From: Elusimicrobiota bacterium
GTDB lineage: Bacteria > Elusimicrobiota > Elusimicrobia > Elusimicrobiales > UBA9959
Assembly: GCA_026388155.1 (NCBI GenBank)
Contig: JAPLKI010000025.1
Span: forward strand, 284,931 to 348,930
Direction: 5' to 3'
Length of the DNA stretch: 64,000 bases
Below the pieces are notes generated by a model. That model did no database searches. It had not been told where the DNA came from and worked only from the letters and a program-made list of their open reading frames with translations. Positions within the stretch are counted from its first letter, which is position 1. Each line of letters begins with the position of its first letter. Below, piece after piece: positions 32,411 through 39,356 of the stretch. The translations under genes were made by a program, and so were the position numbers.

Positions 32411-33501
32411 TGCGTCAGGAATAAATCTTTTGTCACCGTGTATTTTCCATCCAGCCAGTCTATTATTTCCTGCGCGGCCTGGGCGGTAAAATTCTGCTTT
32501 GAGGCCAGAAAAGGGCGGTAGGCTTTGCGCAGTTGTTCTTTTTCTTCTTCCGGCAGCTGGTCCAGGCCCCTGTCCATAAAAGCCGGCAGATCGCCATCCA
32601 GCCAACTGGCCATTTCCTGGCAGGTTACCGTTTCGGCGGCGCTCAGGAAAGCCATATCGGGGCGGTAAGCCGCGCCCTGTTCGTAGCTCAGCTTAAGAGT
32701 GAGCAGCACGATTTTAGAAAGCGCAGGCTGATTCATGGGGTTAACCGAATGGGCGGACAGCCATTTGCCGATTTCGGCGGGACGGCCTGTCATTGGCCGC
32801 AGGTGCAGGAACTTGCACATCCTGGGTCCGTCATTAACCGGGTAATTGTCCCAAAGGAAGGGTTTGCGCCCAAGGAACCCGGCGGCGGCGCGCAGATGTT
32901 CTTCGCTGTAAGATTTTGAGCAGACCAGCTCCCCCGTCCAGAAAAGGCTGACTTTTGCGTCCAGGCCGCGGCCCAGACTCCCCAGATAATCCTCCGGCAT
33001 TTTGCCGAAGAGTTTTTCAAGCACGGGGTCCAGTGAATAATAGGTCGGGCAAAAAATGAATTGTTTCGCGGTGGAACGCGAGGCTATCCAGTTCACTATC
33101 TCTATCTGGCGTTCGGCAAGGTTCGGCAAGTCGCCTTTCATGTCATCCATCAGTATGCCGAGTTTATCAACGCCTATGCGGTTGAAGGCGTCTATGCGGT
33201 TCCGCAAAAGGCCGCGCACTTCGTCGTTAAACGGCGAGAGGTAAATTTCGTACGGACTGAAACCCAGGCCGAATTCTATGCCGGCGGCGCGGCACTGCGC
33301 GGACAGGCGCGTCAGGTTTTCTTCAAGGTCTTTGGGGAACGGCTCGCGCCATTTCTTGCGCAGGCAGGCGTCGGCCTTCGGGGCATAGATGTAAAAGGAA
33401 AACCCGTGCTCTTTAAGGAAAGCTGCCCACCCGGCCCGCTCCGCCCAGCTCCACGGCTCACCGTAAAACCCCTCAATCACGCCGATTTGAGTGTTAGTCA
33501 T
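32407..33501 (-). CDS. GH84-family beta-N-acetylglucosaminidase
   Basis: 364 aa, start at MTNTQIGVIEGFYG. The GH84 (O-GlcNAcase/hyaluronidase) N-terminal signature is clear: GVIEGFYGEPWSWAERAGW, then FYIYAPKADACLRKKWREP and the catalytic Asp pair in LGILMDDMKGD. WDNYPVNDGPR is also family-like. It should remove N-acetylglucosamine by substrate-assisted catalysis. No signal peptide, so cytoplasmic; bacterial relatives are usually secreted and larger. A second hexosaminidase (NagZ) is encoded at 51896. Confidence 0.88.
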   Translation of the reverse strand: MTNTQIGVIEGFYGEPWSWAERAGWAAFLKEHGFSFYIYAPKADACLRKKWREPFPKDLEENLTRLSAQCRAAGIEFGLGFSPYEIYLSPFNDEVRGLLRNRIDAFNRIGVDKLGILMDDMKGDLPNLAERQIEIVNWIASRSTAKQFIFCPTYYSLDPVLEKLFGKMPEDYLGSLGRGLDAKVSLFWTGELVCSKSYSEEHLRAAAGFLGRKPFLWDNYPVNDGPRMCKFLHLRPMTGRPAEIGKWLSAHSVNPMNQPALSKIVLLTLKLSYEQGAAYRPDMAFLSAAETVTCQEMASWLDGDLPAFMDRGLDQLPEEEKEQLRKAYRPFLASKQNFTAQAAQEIIDWLDGKYTVTKDLFLTQ

Positions 33502-33691
33502 TGTATCCCTCTGCATTTAAGCGTTTAAACGGCATCTTTTAAACTGGTCAATTCTATCGGTTAAGATCTGGATTATTCTGCTTCTCCCAAAGTCCGAGGA
33601 ATTCAACGGAATACTATTTGCCGGCCGATTGCTGCCAAGCGATCGCCATGTTTTTTCCGGAACACCCTGATTGATAAATTCAATGTGGCGT

Positions 33692-33738
33692 AAAAAAAGG
33701 CTCCTGCCGACTTTTGACCCCAAAAGTCGGCAGGAGCC
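33692..33738 (-). terminator. Rho-independent terminator after the TPR gene
   Basis: Perfect 18-base stem (33699-33716 / 33721-33738, arm GGCTCCTGCCGACTTTTG) with a 4-base loop, followed on the minus strand by seven T. Ends the transcript of the TPR gene; the 160 bp between it and the GH84 start hold no feature I can name. Confidence 0.93.
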
Positions 33739-33747
33739 CGATATTTC

Positions 33748-35193
33748 CTATTTGAACGCTATAGAATCAAAATATTTCTGCGCTTTTTTAGCCAACGGGT
33801 CTTCGGGATATTTTTCCGTGATCTTCGTGTAGTATTCCCTGGCTTTGTCAAAGTTCTTGTTTTTTTCGAAGGCCTGGCCGGCCGTAAGAATGGCTTTCGG
33901 AGCCTGCGCATTGTCCGGATAATCGGCCGCTATTCTGTCATACATCTGAATTTCAGTATCCAGGTCTTTCATATCCTTCCTGGCTATTTCGGCGGCTAAG
34001 TAGAGCGCGTCTATGGCTTTCCCGCCTTTAAATTTATCCGCCAGCCTGCCCAGCACATCCACAGCCTCCTTAGGTTTCGACATCTCATCGCGCAGGATAC
34101 GGGCTTCGGAATTGAAGGCGGTATACACCTCCGTTTTATCCGGATAAAGCGTGATCATTTTTTCATAAACATCCACGGCAAGAGGATACTGTTTCTGGTG
34201 TTCCGAAAGCCTGGCCAGCTGGCGATAAGCCATCCACGCTTCGTCGGTTCCGGGGAAGTTAGCGGCGATATCCTGATAGACTTTTATCGCGGCATTATAA
34301 TCCTTGATGTTATTTGCAAGCACCCCGCCCAGCGAGCTTTTGGCCCTGAGCAGGAACCGGCTGTCCGGGTAAACCTGGATCAATCTTTCATAAGCCAGTC
34401 TGGCGGAGAGATATTCTTCTTTTTTGGAATGAAGATTCCCAAGCACAAGCTGCACTCCATCCCGCCCGGCGTACAAAGGGAACCTGCTGAAAAATTCCCG
34501 GAATTCCGCCGCGGCAGGCACATAAAAAACTTCTCCGGCGCCGTCCGCCAGCTTTTCAAGGAACAGCGCAATCCTTTCCGCTTTATCACCTGTCTCAGGG
34601 GCTGTCGCTATTTCATTTAACACGGGTTTTGTTTTTTTATCTATTTTCTTTTCGATCGTTTCATTCAGAAGCTTCCTGACATCCGCGTTGAATTTGGAGT
34701 CCGGATATTCCTGCGTATGTTTTAAAAGGTCCACGATCGCGGATTTATAGTCTCCCAGTTTCAGATGGAGGCGGGCTTTTAAAAGCCGGGCCTCATCGGC
34801 ATATTCGCTGTCGGGATAAAGCTTCAGCCAGTCGGTCAGCTGCACAAGTATGGCGGCCGCGACATCCTCATCCTTATCTTCCCCGTATGTTTTAAGGAAT
34901 TTCCACTCAACTTCCATAATGCCCGCGGGCGCCGCGGCTTTGAGCCCGATGTTCGCGGGCGCAGACAAAGGCCTTTCCTGCGGTTCCGCATTTTCGGCAA
35001 CGGACACGGACTCTTTTGACTGTTCGGATAATTTCCGGGGCGCGGACTCAACTCCGGTCGAAGCGGGCGGGGTGGCGTCGCCGCTGATAACGGCGGCAGC
35101 ATCTTTCTCCGCGGGTTCATCCTGGGCCGGGGTCTGCGCAATGCAGACAAACGGCAAGATTAACAATAAAATAAAAACCTTGGACCGTATCAT
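33748..35193 (-). CDS. Secreted TPR-repeat protein
   Basis: 481 aa. Signal peptide MIRSKVFILLLILPFVCIAQ, ~70 residues of linker, then at least eight tetratricopeptide units recognisable by the PDS motif (KLYPDSEYADEARL, TQEYPDSKFNADV, IQVYPDSRFLLRA, ANFPGTDEAWMAY, ITLYPDKTEVYTA, AADYPDNAQAPKA, TEKYPEDPLAKKA). This spacing resembles BamD/YbgF-type periplasmic TPR proteins, which hold envelope complexes together. No lipobox. It has its own terminator downstream. Which complex it serves cannot be told. Confidence 0.8.
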   Translation of the reverse strand: MIRSKVFILLLILPFVCIAQTPAQDEPAEKDAAAVISGDATPPASTGVESAPRKLSEQSKESVSVAENAEPQERPLSAPANIGLKAAAPAGIMEVEWKFLKTYGEDKDEDVAAAILVQLTDWLKLYPDSEYADEARLLKARLHLKLGDYKSAIVDLLKHTQEYPDSKFNADVRKLLNETIEKKIDKKTKPVLNEIATAPETGDKAERIALFLEKLADGAGEVFYVPAAAEFREFFSRFPLYAGRDGVQLVLGNLHSKKEEYLSARLAYERLIQVYPDSRFLLRAKSSLGGVLANNIKDYNAAIKVYQDIAANFPGTDEAWMAYRQLARLSEHQKQYPLAVDVYEKMITLYPDKTEVYTAFNSEARILRDEMSKPKEAVDVLGRLADKFKGGKAIDALYLAAEIARKDMKDLDTEIQMYDRIAADYPDNAQAPKAILTAGQAFEKNKNFDKAREYYTKITEKYPEDPLAKKAQKYFDSIAFK

Positions 35194-35317
35194 TAATGTT
35201 TCCTCCGAATAAATTCTTATTGACTATATTAGCTATTTAAGGCAAGGCTTCACAAGGAACGGGAAAAACCGGAAACGGAATTTATTTAATGGCGGAAATT
35301 TTACCTGAAAGATCATT

Positions 35318-35563
35318 TTATCCGCGGACGATCTCTATACCGTTATATTCCAGCCAATCAAGGGCCATAGGACTGATAATCGCGTTGGCGGGGACTGTTA
35401 CGGCGCGCGCCCCGGGTTTGAACAGGCGGCGCATTTCCCAGTCGCTCAGGAAAACTTTTTTCCCCAGCTCAGCAATTTTTTTTGAAACGGGCGCCGCCCC
35501 CCCCGGATACGGCCGGGAGAGGTGCAGCATTATAATGTCTTCGACAGCGCCCTTGGTAAGCAT
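35318..35563 (-). CDS. Small BMC-locus protein (81 aa)
   Basis: Last gene of the BMC operon. The C-terminal half, MRRLFKPGARAVTVPANAII, then SPMALDWLEYNGIEIVRG, matches a short module (position-x-P-x-x-A-I-I-T/S-P-x-A-x-D-W-L) seen at the N-termini of EutT-like and other microcompartment-associated proteins. Here it stands alone. The role is unknown: possibly a cargo adaptor or regulator. No Cys or obvious catalytic residues. Confidence 0.6.
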   Translation of the reverse strand: MLTKGAVEDIIMLHLSRPYPGGAAPVSKKIAELGKKVFLSDWEMRRLFKPGARAVTVPANAIISPMALDWLEYNGIEIVRG

Positions 35564-35585
35564 AATGGATGCGACCGAACTGCAC

Positions 35586-35669
35586 TAAGCCATATGCCGT
35601 ATGCCTTAGGCCATAAGCTTGTTAAGGAATTCCTTTAAGCCTATGGCGTATGGCTTAAGGCTTATGGCA
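35586..35669. repeat. Intergenic hairpin, GCCATAAGC family, AAGGAATTCCTT centre
   Basis: TAAGCCATATGCCGTATGCC and TTAGGCCATAAGCTTG face AAGCCTATGGCGTATGGC and TTAAGGCTTATGGCA. The centre is the perfect palindrome AAGGAATTCCTT. Between the 81-aa gene and a BMC-H gene. Confidence 0.9.
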
Positions 35670-35680
35670 GTCCCCTATGA

Positions 35681-35977
35681 CTAACTGACTTTTACGGATA
35701 TTCTGGCCATATACTTATCCAGGTCGTCATGCGGCCGCGGAATGACATGAATGGCCACAAGTTCGCCGACTTTCTGCGCGGCGGCTCCTCCGGCTTCAAC
35801 AGCGGCCCGCACCGCACCCACTTCGCCCGTGCAAAGCGTAGTAACATAGCCCGAGCCTATTTTTTCATAGCCTATAAGGCGCACATTGGCGGCCTTGGCC
35901 ATGGCGTCCGACGCCTCTATCATGCCTATGAAGCCCTTTGTTTCGATCATTCCCAACGCTGGTTTCGGTTCTGACAT
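35681..35977 (-). CDS. BMC-H hexameric shell protein
   Basis: 98 aa from [15 protein letters not shown], preceded by AAGGAGCAAAAC; a longer frame starts in the hairpin. Single BMC domain: [40 protein letters not shown] with the pore-loop [16 protein letters not shown] and a C-terminal VIPRPHDDL. Forms flat hexamer tiles of the shell. Its closest visible relative is the BMC-H at 41200. Confidence 0.95.
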   Translation of the reverse strand: MSEPKPALGMIETKGFIGMIEASDAMAKAANVRLIGYEKIGSGYVTTLCTGEVGAVRAAVEAGGAAAQKVGELVAIHVIPRPHDDLDKYMARISVKVS

Positions 35978-35992
35978 GTTTTGCTCCTTGTG

Positions 35993-36073
35993 TGTGGAGA
36001 GTAGATAGTGAATAGTGGAGAGATTATTCAAGGAACCACCTTAAACGCTCTACACTCTCGACTCTACACTCTA
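35993..36073. repeat. Intergenic hairpin, GTGGAGAGTAG family
   Basis: GTGGAGAGTAGATAGTGAAT and AGTGGAGAG on the left; CGCTCTACACTCTCGACTC and TACACTCT on the right; centre CAAGGAACCACCTTA. Same words as 24898-25017. Between deoC and BMC-H. Confidence 0.8.
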
Positions 36074-36081
36074 AACTTCTT

Positions 36082-37083
36082 CTAATACTGCCCCTTCACA
36101 GCCTGTCCGCCTGAAATTATGGCGATGCTTGCGCTGGTTCCAAGGCGGGTAGCCCCGGCCTTTATCATGGCCTCCGCGATCTTCGCGTCTTTTATGCCGC
36201 CGGAAGCCTTGACGCCCATCTCCGGCCCCACTGTTTCGCGCATAAGGGCCACGTCTTCAACGGTGGCGCCGGCGGAGCCGAAACCGGTGGAAGTTTTCAC
36301 GAAGTCGGCGCCGGCCTGTTTCGACATGCGGCAGGCGCGCACTTTTTCATCCTTGGTAAGATAGGAAGTTTCAATGATAACCTTTAAAACCTTGCCGCGG
36401 GTGGCATCGCGCACGGCCTTAATATCGTCAAGCACGATCTGGTCGTTGCCTGACTTGAGCGCGCCGATGTTTATCACCATGTCTATTTCGTCGGCGCCAT
36501 TCGCCATGGCGTCGCGCGCCTCAATGGCCTTTACCGTGGGGGTGGTGGAACCGAGCGGAAAACCGATCACAGTGCAGACTTTAACGCGGCTGCCCCGCAG
36601 CAGCCGCGCGGACATGGCCACATAACCGGGGTTCACGCAAACCGAAGCGAACCCGTATTTGCGCGCTTCTTCGCAAAGTTTGCCTATTTCTTCCTGTGTG
36701 GCGTTGGCCTTAAGCAGAGTGTGGTCTATCATGCCGGCAATTGAAGCGCTTTGGGAATCGGGGTTGCAGAAACTTACCCTGTCCACGCCCATGTCTTTGA
36801 CCTGCTGGGCGCTGTAGCTGTTAAGCGGATTGCACTTCTGACAGCTTGGACCGCAGGTATTTTCCTCCAGGCGGCACTCGTTTTGCGGGGAGGGACAGGG
36901 TTTGGCAGGCGCCGGCCTTTGGGCATTTCCGACAGGGTTAACCAGCGGGTGCTGAAAGACCTTGCCGGCCGTTCCTATGGTCACCGAATCCCCGGGCATT
37001 TGCCGCAAAGCCGCGCCCCGGCCTTTTTCGTTTAAAATTTTGGCCACCTCAGCCGCTATCTTTTTTATATCTTCATCGTTCAT
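36082..37083 (-). CDS. deoC: Deoxyribose-phosphate aldolase with encapsulation peptide and Cys-rich linker
   Basis: 333 aa from [20 protein letters not shown], with AAGGAAGG seven bases upstream. Residues 1-18 are an amphipathic helix like that of the aldehyde dehydrogenase, the mark of a BMC cargo protein. A linker with five Cys ([16 protein letters not shown] and one before) precedes the class I aldolase barrel (~115-333): [12 protein letters not shown], Asp in [11 protein letters not shown], Schiff-base Lys in FVKTSTGFG and second Lys in [10 protein letters not shown]. It cleaves 2-deoxyribose 5-phosphate to acetaldehyde and glyceraldehyde 3-phosphate, the presumed signature reaction of this compartment. 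Confidence 0.95.
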   Translation of the reverse strand: MNDEDIKKIAAEVAKILNEKGRGAALRQMPGDSVTIGTAGKVFQHPLVNPVGNAQRPAPAKPCPSPQNECRLEENTCGPSCQKCNPLNSYSAQQVKDMGVDRVSFCNPDSQSASIAGMIDHTLLKANATQEEIGKLCEEARKYGFASVCVNPGYVAMSARLLRGSRVKVCTVIGFPLGSTTPTVKAIEARDAMANGADEIDMVINIGALKSGNDQIVLDDIKAVRDATRGKVLKVIIETSYLTKDEKVRACRMSKQAGADFVKTSTGFGSAGATVEDVALMRETVGPEMGVKASGGIKDAKIAEAMIKAGATRLGTSASIAIISGGQAVKGQY

Positions 37084-37115
37084 AAGCAAACCTTCCTTAT
37101 TGTCGGCCACAAGTT

Positions 37116-37289
37116 TCAGCCTCGCCGTCGCTCGGCTGAACTCGCGGTCCCTACTCGCAATTTCGTCTGACCTATGGGCGTGCCGTAACAATGGCTATGC
37201 CCGACAGACGGCCTGCTGACTCGATATTGCTCCGCCTTTTGAATCCCTACACAGGCCAAGCAGTTGGCCTGTTCCCTCTCGTTCGAGAG
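37116..37289 (-). other. Hairpin-rich gap between BMC-P and deoC
   Basis: The 246-bp gap holds three short perfect stems: TCAGCC/GGCTGA (37116-37139), CAGGCCAA-GCAG-TTGGCCTG (37252-37271) and CTCTCG-TT-CGAGAG (37276-37289). No gene is supported. Being inside the operon, it may be an mRNA leader or processing region for deoC. Confidence 0.5.
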
Positions 37290-37329
37290 AGAGGAGGGAT
37301 TAAAACCCAGTACTGCACAGCGCGCGGAT

Positions 37330-37611
37330 TTATCGCTTTATGTATACCTTATCAACTATGCCGGCCACCACTGTGCGAACCGGCGCCTTGGAATTTTTTA
37401 AAATTTTACGGGCGGAGCCGCCCTCGTCAACTATAAGCACGGTGTCACCCACGCCCGCGCCCTGGTTCCCGTCCACGGCAAGCGTCGCCTCACCTGTCAG
37501 CTTGCCAGGGACTGAAACATCCACCGCTTTCACAATAAGCAAGGTGGCGTTTTTAAGCCCCGCGTGCTTGCGGGTGGCCCAGACATTGCCGATAACTTTA
37601 GCGATGAACAT
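37330..37611 (-). CDS. eutN: BMC-P (EutN/CcmL) pentameric vertex protein 1
   Basis: 93 aa. MFIAKVIGNVWATRKHAGL, then LLIVKAVD, VDGNQGAGVGDTVLIVDEGG and AGIVDKVYI are the EutN/CcmL blocks. Pentamers close the twelve vertices of the shell. One of three BMC-P paralogues in this locus. Confidence 0.93.
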   Translation of the reverse strand: MFIAKVIGNVWATRKHAGLKNATLLIVKAVDVSVPGKLTGEATLAVDGNQGAGVGDTVLIVDEGGSARKILKNSKAPVRTVVAGIVDKVYIKR

Positions 37612-37630
37612 AATTTATTGGTACGGCTAT

Positions 37631-37741
37631 TGCCATATGCTTAACGCCATAGGCCATCACTGCCATAAGCCTTAAGCCATACGCCATAGGCTTAAAGGAA
37701 TTCCTTAACAAGCTTATGGCTTAAAGCGTACGGCATATGGC
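37631..37741. repeat. Intergenic hairpin, GCCATAAGC family, AAGGAATTCCTT centre
   Basis: TGCCATATGCTTAACGCCAT, ATAAGCCTTAAGCCATACGC and CATAGGCTTAAAGG on the left; CCTTAACAAGCTTATGGC and TTAAAGCGTACGGCATATGG on the right. The longest left arm of the family; a further copy of the word (GCATGGCTTATGGC) follows to 37770. Between two BMC-P genes. Confidence 0.88.
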
Positions 37742-37783
37742 CCGGTTGAAACAACCGCATGGCTTATGGCAAACATCCACGCT

Positions 37784-38083
37784 CTATGCGCGGATGTTTT
37801 TGCCATCAATTATTCCGACTATCGCCGCGTCCACCGGGGGCAGCGGCGTGTTAACAGCCGTCCCGCCTTCCCAGTTCTCAAAAGCCACTATGGCTTCGCG
37901 CGAAGCCACAAAAAAAACCGTCTCACCCGCCCCAGCTCCGACAGTGTCGCCGGCCACCAAAGGTTCCCCGGCCGGCTGGTCCGTTTCCCAGTCAAGCGGC
38001 TGTATTAAAAGCAGGGTTTTACTATCCATGCCGCAGCATTGTCTTGCGCAAAACACCCGCCCGATGACCTTGGCTTGTTTCAT
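37784..38083 (-). CDS. eutN: BMC-P (EutN/CcmL) vertex protein 2
   Basis: 99 aa from MKQAKVIGRVFCARQCCGMD; an in-frame ATG 5 codons earlier is possible. Carries LLLIQPLDWETDQPAGEPLV, DTVGAGAGETVFFVASREA and AAIVGIIDGKNI. It differs from the other two vertex proteins by three N-terminal Cys (CARQCCG) and an insertion around EAIVAFENWEGG. Confidence 0.92.
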   Translation of the reverse strand: MKQAKVIGRVFCARQCCGMDSKTLLLIQPLDWETDQPAGEPLVAGDTVGAGAGETVFFVASREAIVAFENWEGGTAVNTPLPPVDAAIVGIIDGKNIRA

Positions 38084-38102
38084 AAAATTTTGATACATCC
38101 AT

Positions 38103-38183
38103 TGCCATAAGCTTTAAGCCTTATGCCATAAGCTTGTCAAGGAGTTCCTTAAAAGCTTACGGCCTAAAGCATACGGCATATGG
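38103..38183. repeat. Intergenic hairpin, GCCATAAGC family, AAGGAGTTCCTT centre
   Basis: TTGCCATAAGCTTTAAGCCT and TATGCCATAAGCTTG face AAAGCTTACGGCCTAAAGC and ATACGGCATATGGC. Between BMC-P and the RpiB-like gene. Confidence 0.88.
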
Positions 38184-38189
38184 CGATTC

Positions 38190-38636
38190 TTAACAGCAGC
38201 GCTGCTCTATCGCAGTTATTTTATCAAGACGCTTCTGGTATTTGCCGCCCTCGAACGGGGTAGTAAGCCACACTTTCAGCATTTCCTGCAGGGCCAGCTC
38301 TCCGTGCGTTTTGCCGCCCAGGCACAGCACATTGCAATCCTCGTGGGCCGCGGCAAAGCGCGCGGAGATAATATCGTATGCGCCTACCGCCCTGATGCCG
38401 TGAATTTTATTGGCCGCAAGCGGCATGGCGCCGTTGAAACCATCCACCAGAACGCCTTTTTCAAATTCTTTTTTACGCACAGCGTCGCCGACCAGCATGG
38501 CGATATCCGGGAAATCCACGGATTCCGTTGAATAGCAGCCGAAATCCGTCACCTCGTGCCCAAGCCCCTGAAGAAACTTTTTAATTTTTTCTTTCGCCTC
38601 AAAACCCGCGTGATCGGCGCCGATAACAAGTTTCAT
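38190..38636 (-). CDS. rpiB: RpiB/LacAB-family sugar-phosphate isomerase homologue
   Basis: 148 aa. Fold is clear: VIGADHAGFEAKEKIKKFL, HEVTDFGCYSTESVDFPD, then AANKIHGIRAV and AAAHEDCNVLCLGGKTHGE. RpiB interconverts ribose and ribulose 5-phosphates. However, the active-site segment I-C-G-T-G-I-G of E. coli RpiB reads V-D-G-F-N-G-A here, so the catalytic Cys is Asp, and the Glu used instead by mycobacterial RpiB is Met or Pro. It may have another substrate or a non-catalytic role. RpiB homologues are common in sugar-phosphate BMC loci. It has no encapsulation peptide. Confidence 0.85.
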   Translation of the reverse strand: MKLVIGADHAGFEAKEKIKKFLQGLGHEVTDFGCYSTESVDFPDIAMLVGDAVRKKEFEKGVLVDGFNGAMPLAANKIHGIRAVGAYDIISARFAAAHEDCNVLCLGGKTHGELALQEMLKVWLTTPFEGGKYQKRLDKITAIEQRCC

Positions 38637-38644
38637 AAAATCTC

Positions 38645-38716
38645 CTTACCTGACCTGTCAGAGCGGAAGCAACATCCAAAGGACTTCAGCGCTTCAGGTC
38701 TTCAGCACTTCAGCGC
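38645..38716. repeat. Intergenic word repeat, CTTCAGCGCTTCAG family
   Basis: Direct words CTTCAGCGCTTCAGGTC and TTCAGCACTTCAGCGCTAG. The same words in the opposite sense stand at 39296-39353, and further copies at 45078-45126 and 9600-9632. Between RpiB and BMC-T genes. Confidence 0.65.
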
Positions 38717-39270
38717 TAGAATATCGCCCCGGCGATATCCTCATGGGCATTCGGTATTACGATGCGGCTTACTATTGCGTCTTCGCCCACCGCTTTAACG
38801 GCGGCTGAAACCGCTGTGCGCACCGCCCCGACCTCACCGGTAATAGTCAGGTAACCCTTGCCGCCTATCCCGCGCCCGGTATTGACTTCAACCACATGCA
38901 CAAAGGCGGCCTTGGCGGCGGCATCGGCGGCAAACAGCGCCGGCAGGGCTTCTTTGGTTTCAACTATGCCTACGGCCTCAAGCTTTACTCCGGACTTAAC
39001 ACGTTTGTTAAGCGCGGCCAGCGCCCCCGCGTGGATATTCCGTATGATATGTTTCGCCACAAGGGTACTACCGGCTATTTCCACGCCTTTTGACATGGCC
39101 GACTCCACTTCCCCCACGGGGCCGGACACGGCTATAATATATTTACCCTTGGAAATTGCCAGGTGCAGATCGGGCGTGACCCCCGCCGCCTTGCACATGG
39201 CGTCAAGCGTTTCCACACCTTTGGCTATGGAGGAAGTTTCAATAAGTCCGACAGCGATATTTGCCTGCAT
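38716..39270 (-). CDS. BMC-T trimeric shell protein (tandem BMC domains)
   Basis: 184 aa from MQANIAVGLIETSSIAKGVE. Two fused BMC domains: IAVGLIETSSIAKG...GPVGEVESAMSKGVEIAG (1-95) and LEAVGIVETKEALPALFAAD...GEVGAVRTAVSAAVKAVG (97-184). BMC-T trimers mimic hexamers and can form gated pores. No Cys is positioned at the pore loops (SKGKYII), so an iron-sulfur role like that of PduT is unlikely. Confidence 0.93.
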   Translation of the reverse strand: MQANIAVGLIETSSIAKGVETLDAMCKAAGVTPDLHLAISKGKYIIAVSGPVGEVESAMSKGVEIAGSTLVAKHIIRNIHAGALAALNKRVKSGVKLEAVGIVETKEALPALFAADAAAKAAFVHVVEVNTGRGIGGKGYLTITGEVGAVRTAVSAAVKAVGEDAIVSRIVIPNAHEDIAGAIF

Positions 39271-39295
39271 ATAAATCATCTCCTTGCCTAACCTA

Positions 39296-39353
39296 GCTCT
39301 GAAGATCTGAAGCGCTGAAGACCTGAAGTAACACCGCAGACAGCTTCAGCGCT
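39296..39353. repeat. Intergenic word repeat, GAAGCGCTGAAG family
   Basis: CTGAAGATCTGAAGCGCTG and AAGACCTGAAG on the left; CAGCTTCAGCGCTAT on the right. It mirrors 38645-38716 on the other side of the BMC-T gene. Between BMC-T and the aldehyde dehydrogenase. Confidence 0.65.
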
Positions 39354-39356
39354 ATA

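Noticed and set aside
32411-32605. Longer 174-aa start for the pyrimidine-dimer glycosylase
   Set aside because: The extra 65 residues lie wholly inside the GH84 gene and have no family similarity; MRIWDV is the usual N-terminus and has the ATGA overlap.
33517-33723. 68-aa minus-strand frame between the GH84 and TPR genes
   Set aside because: Runs through the terminator stem and has no ribosome site or recognisable content.
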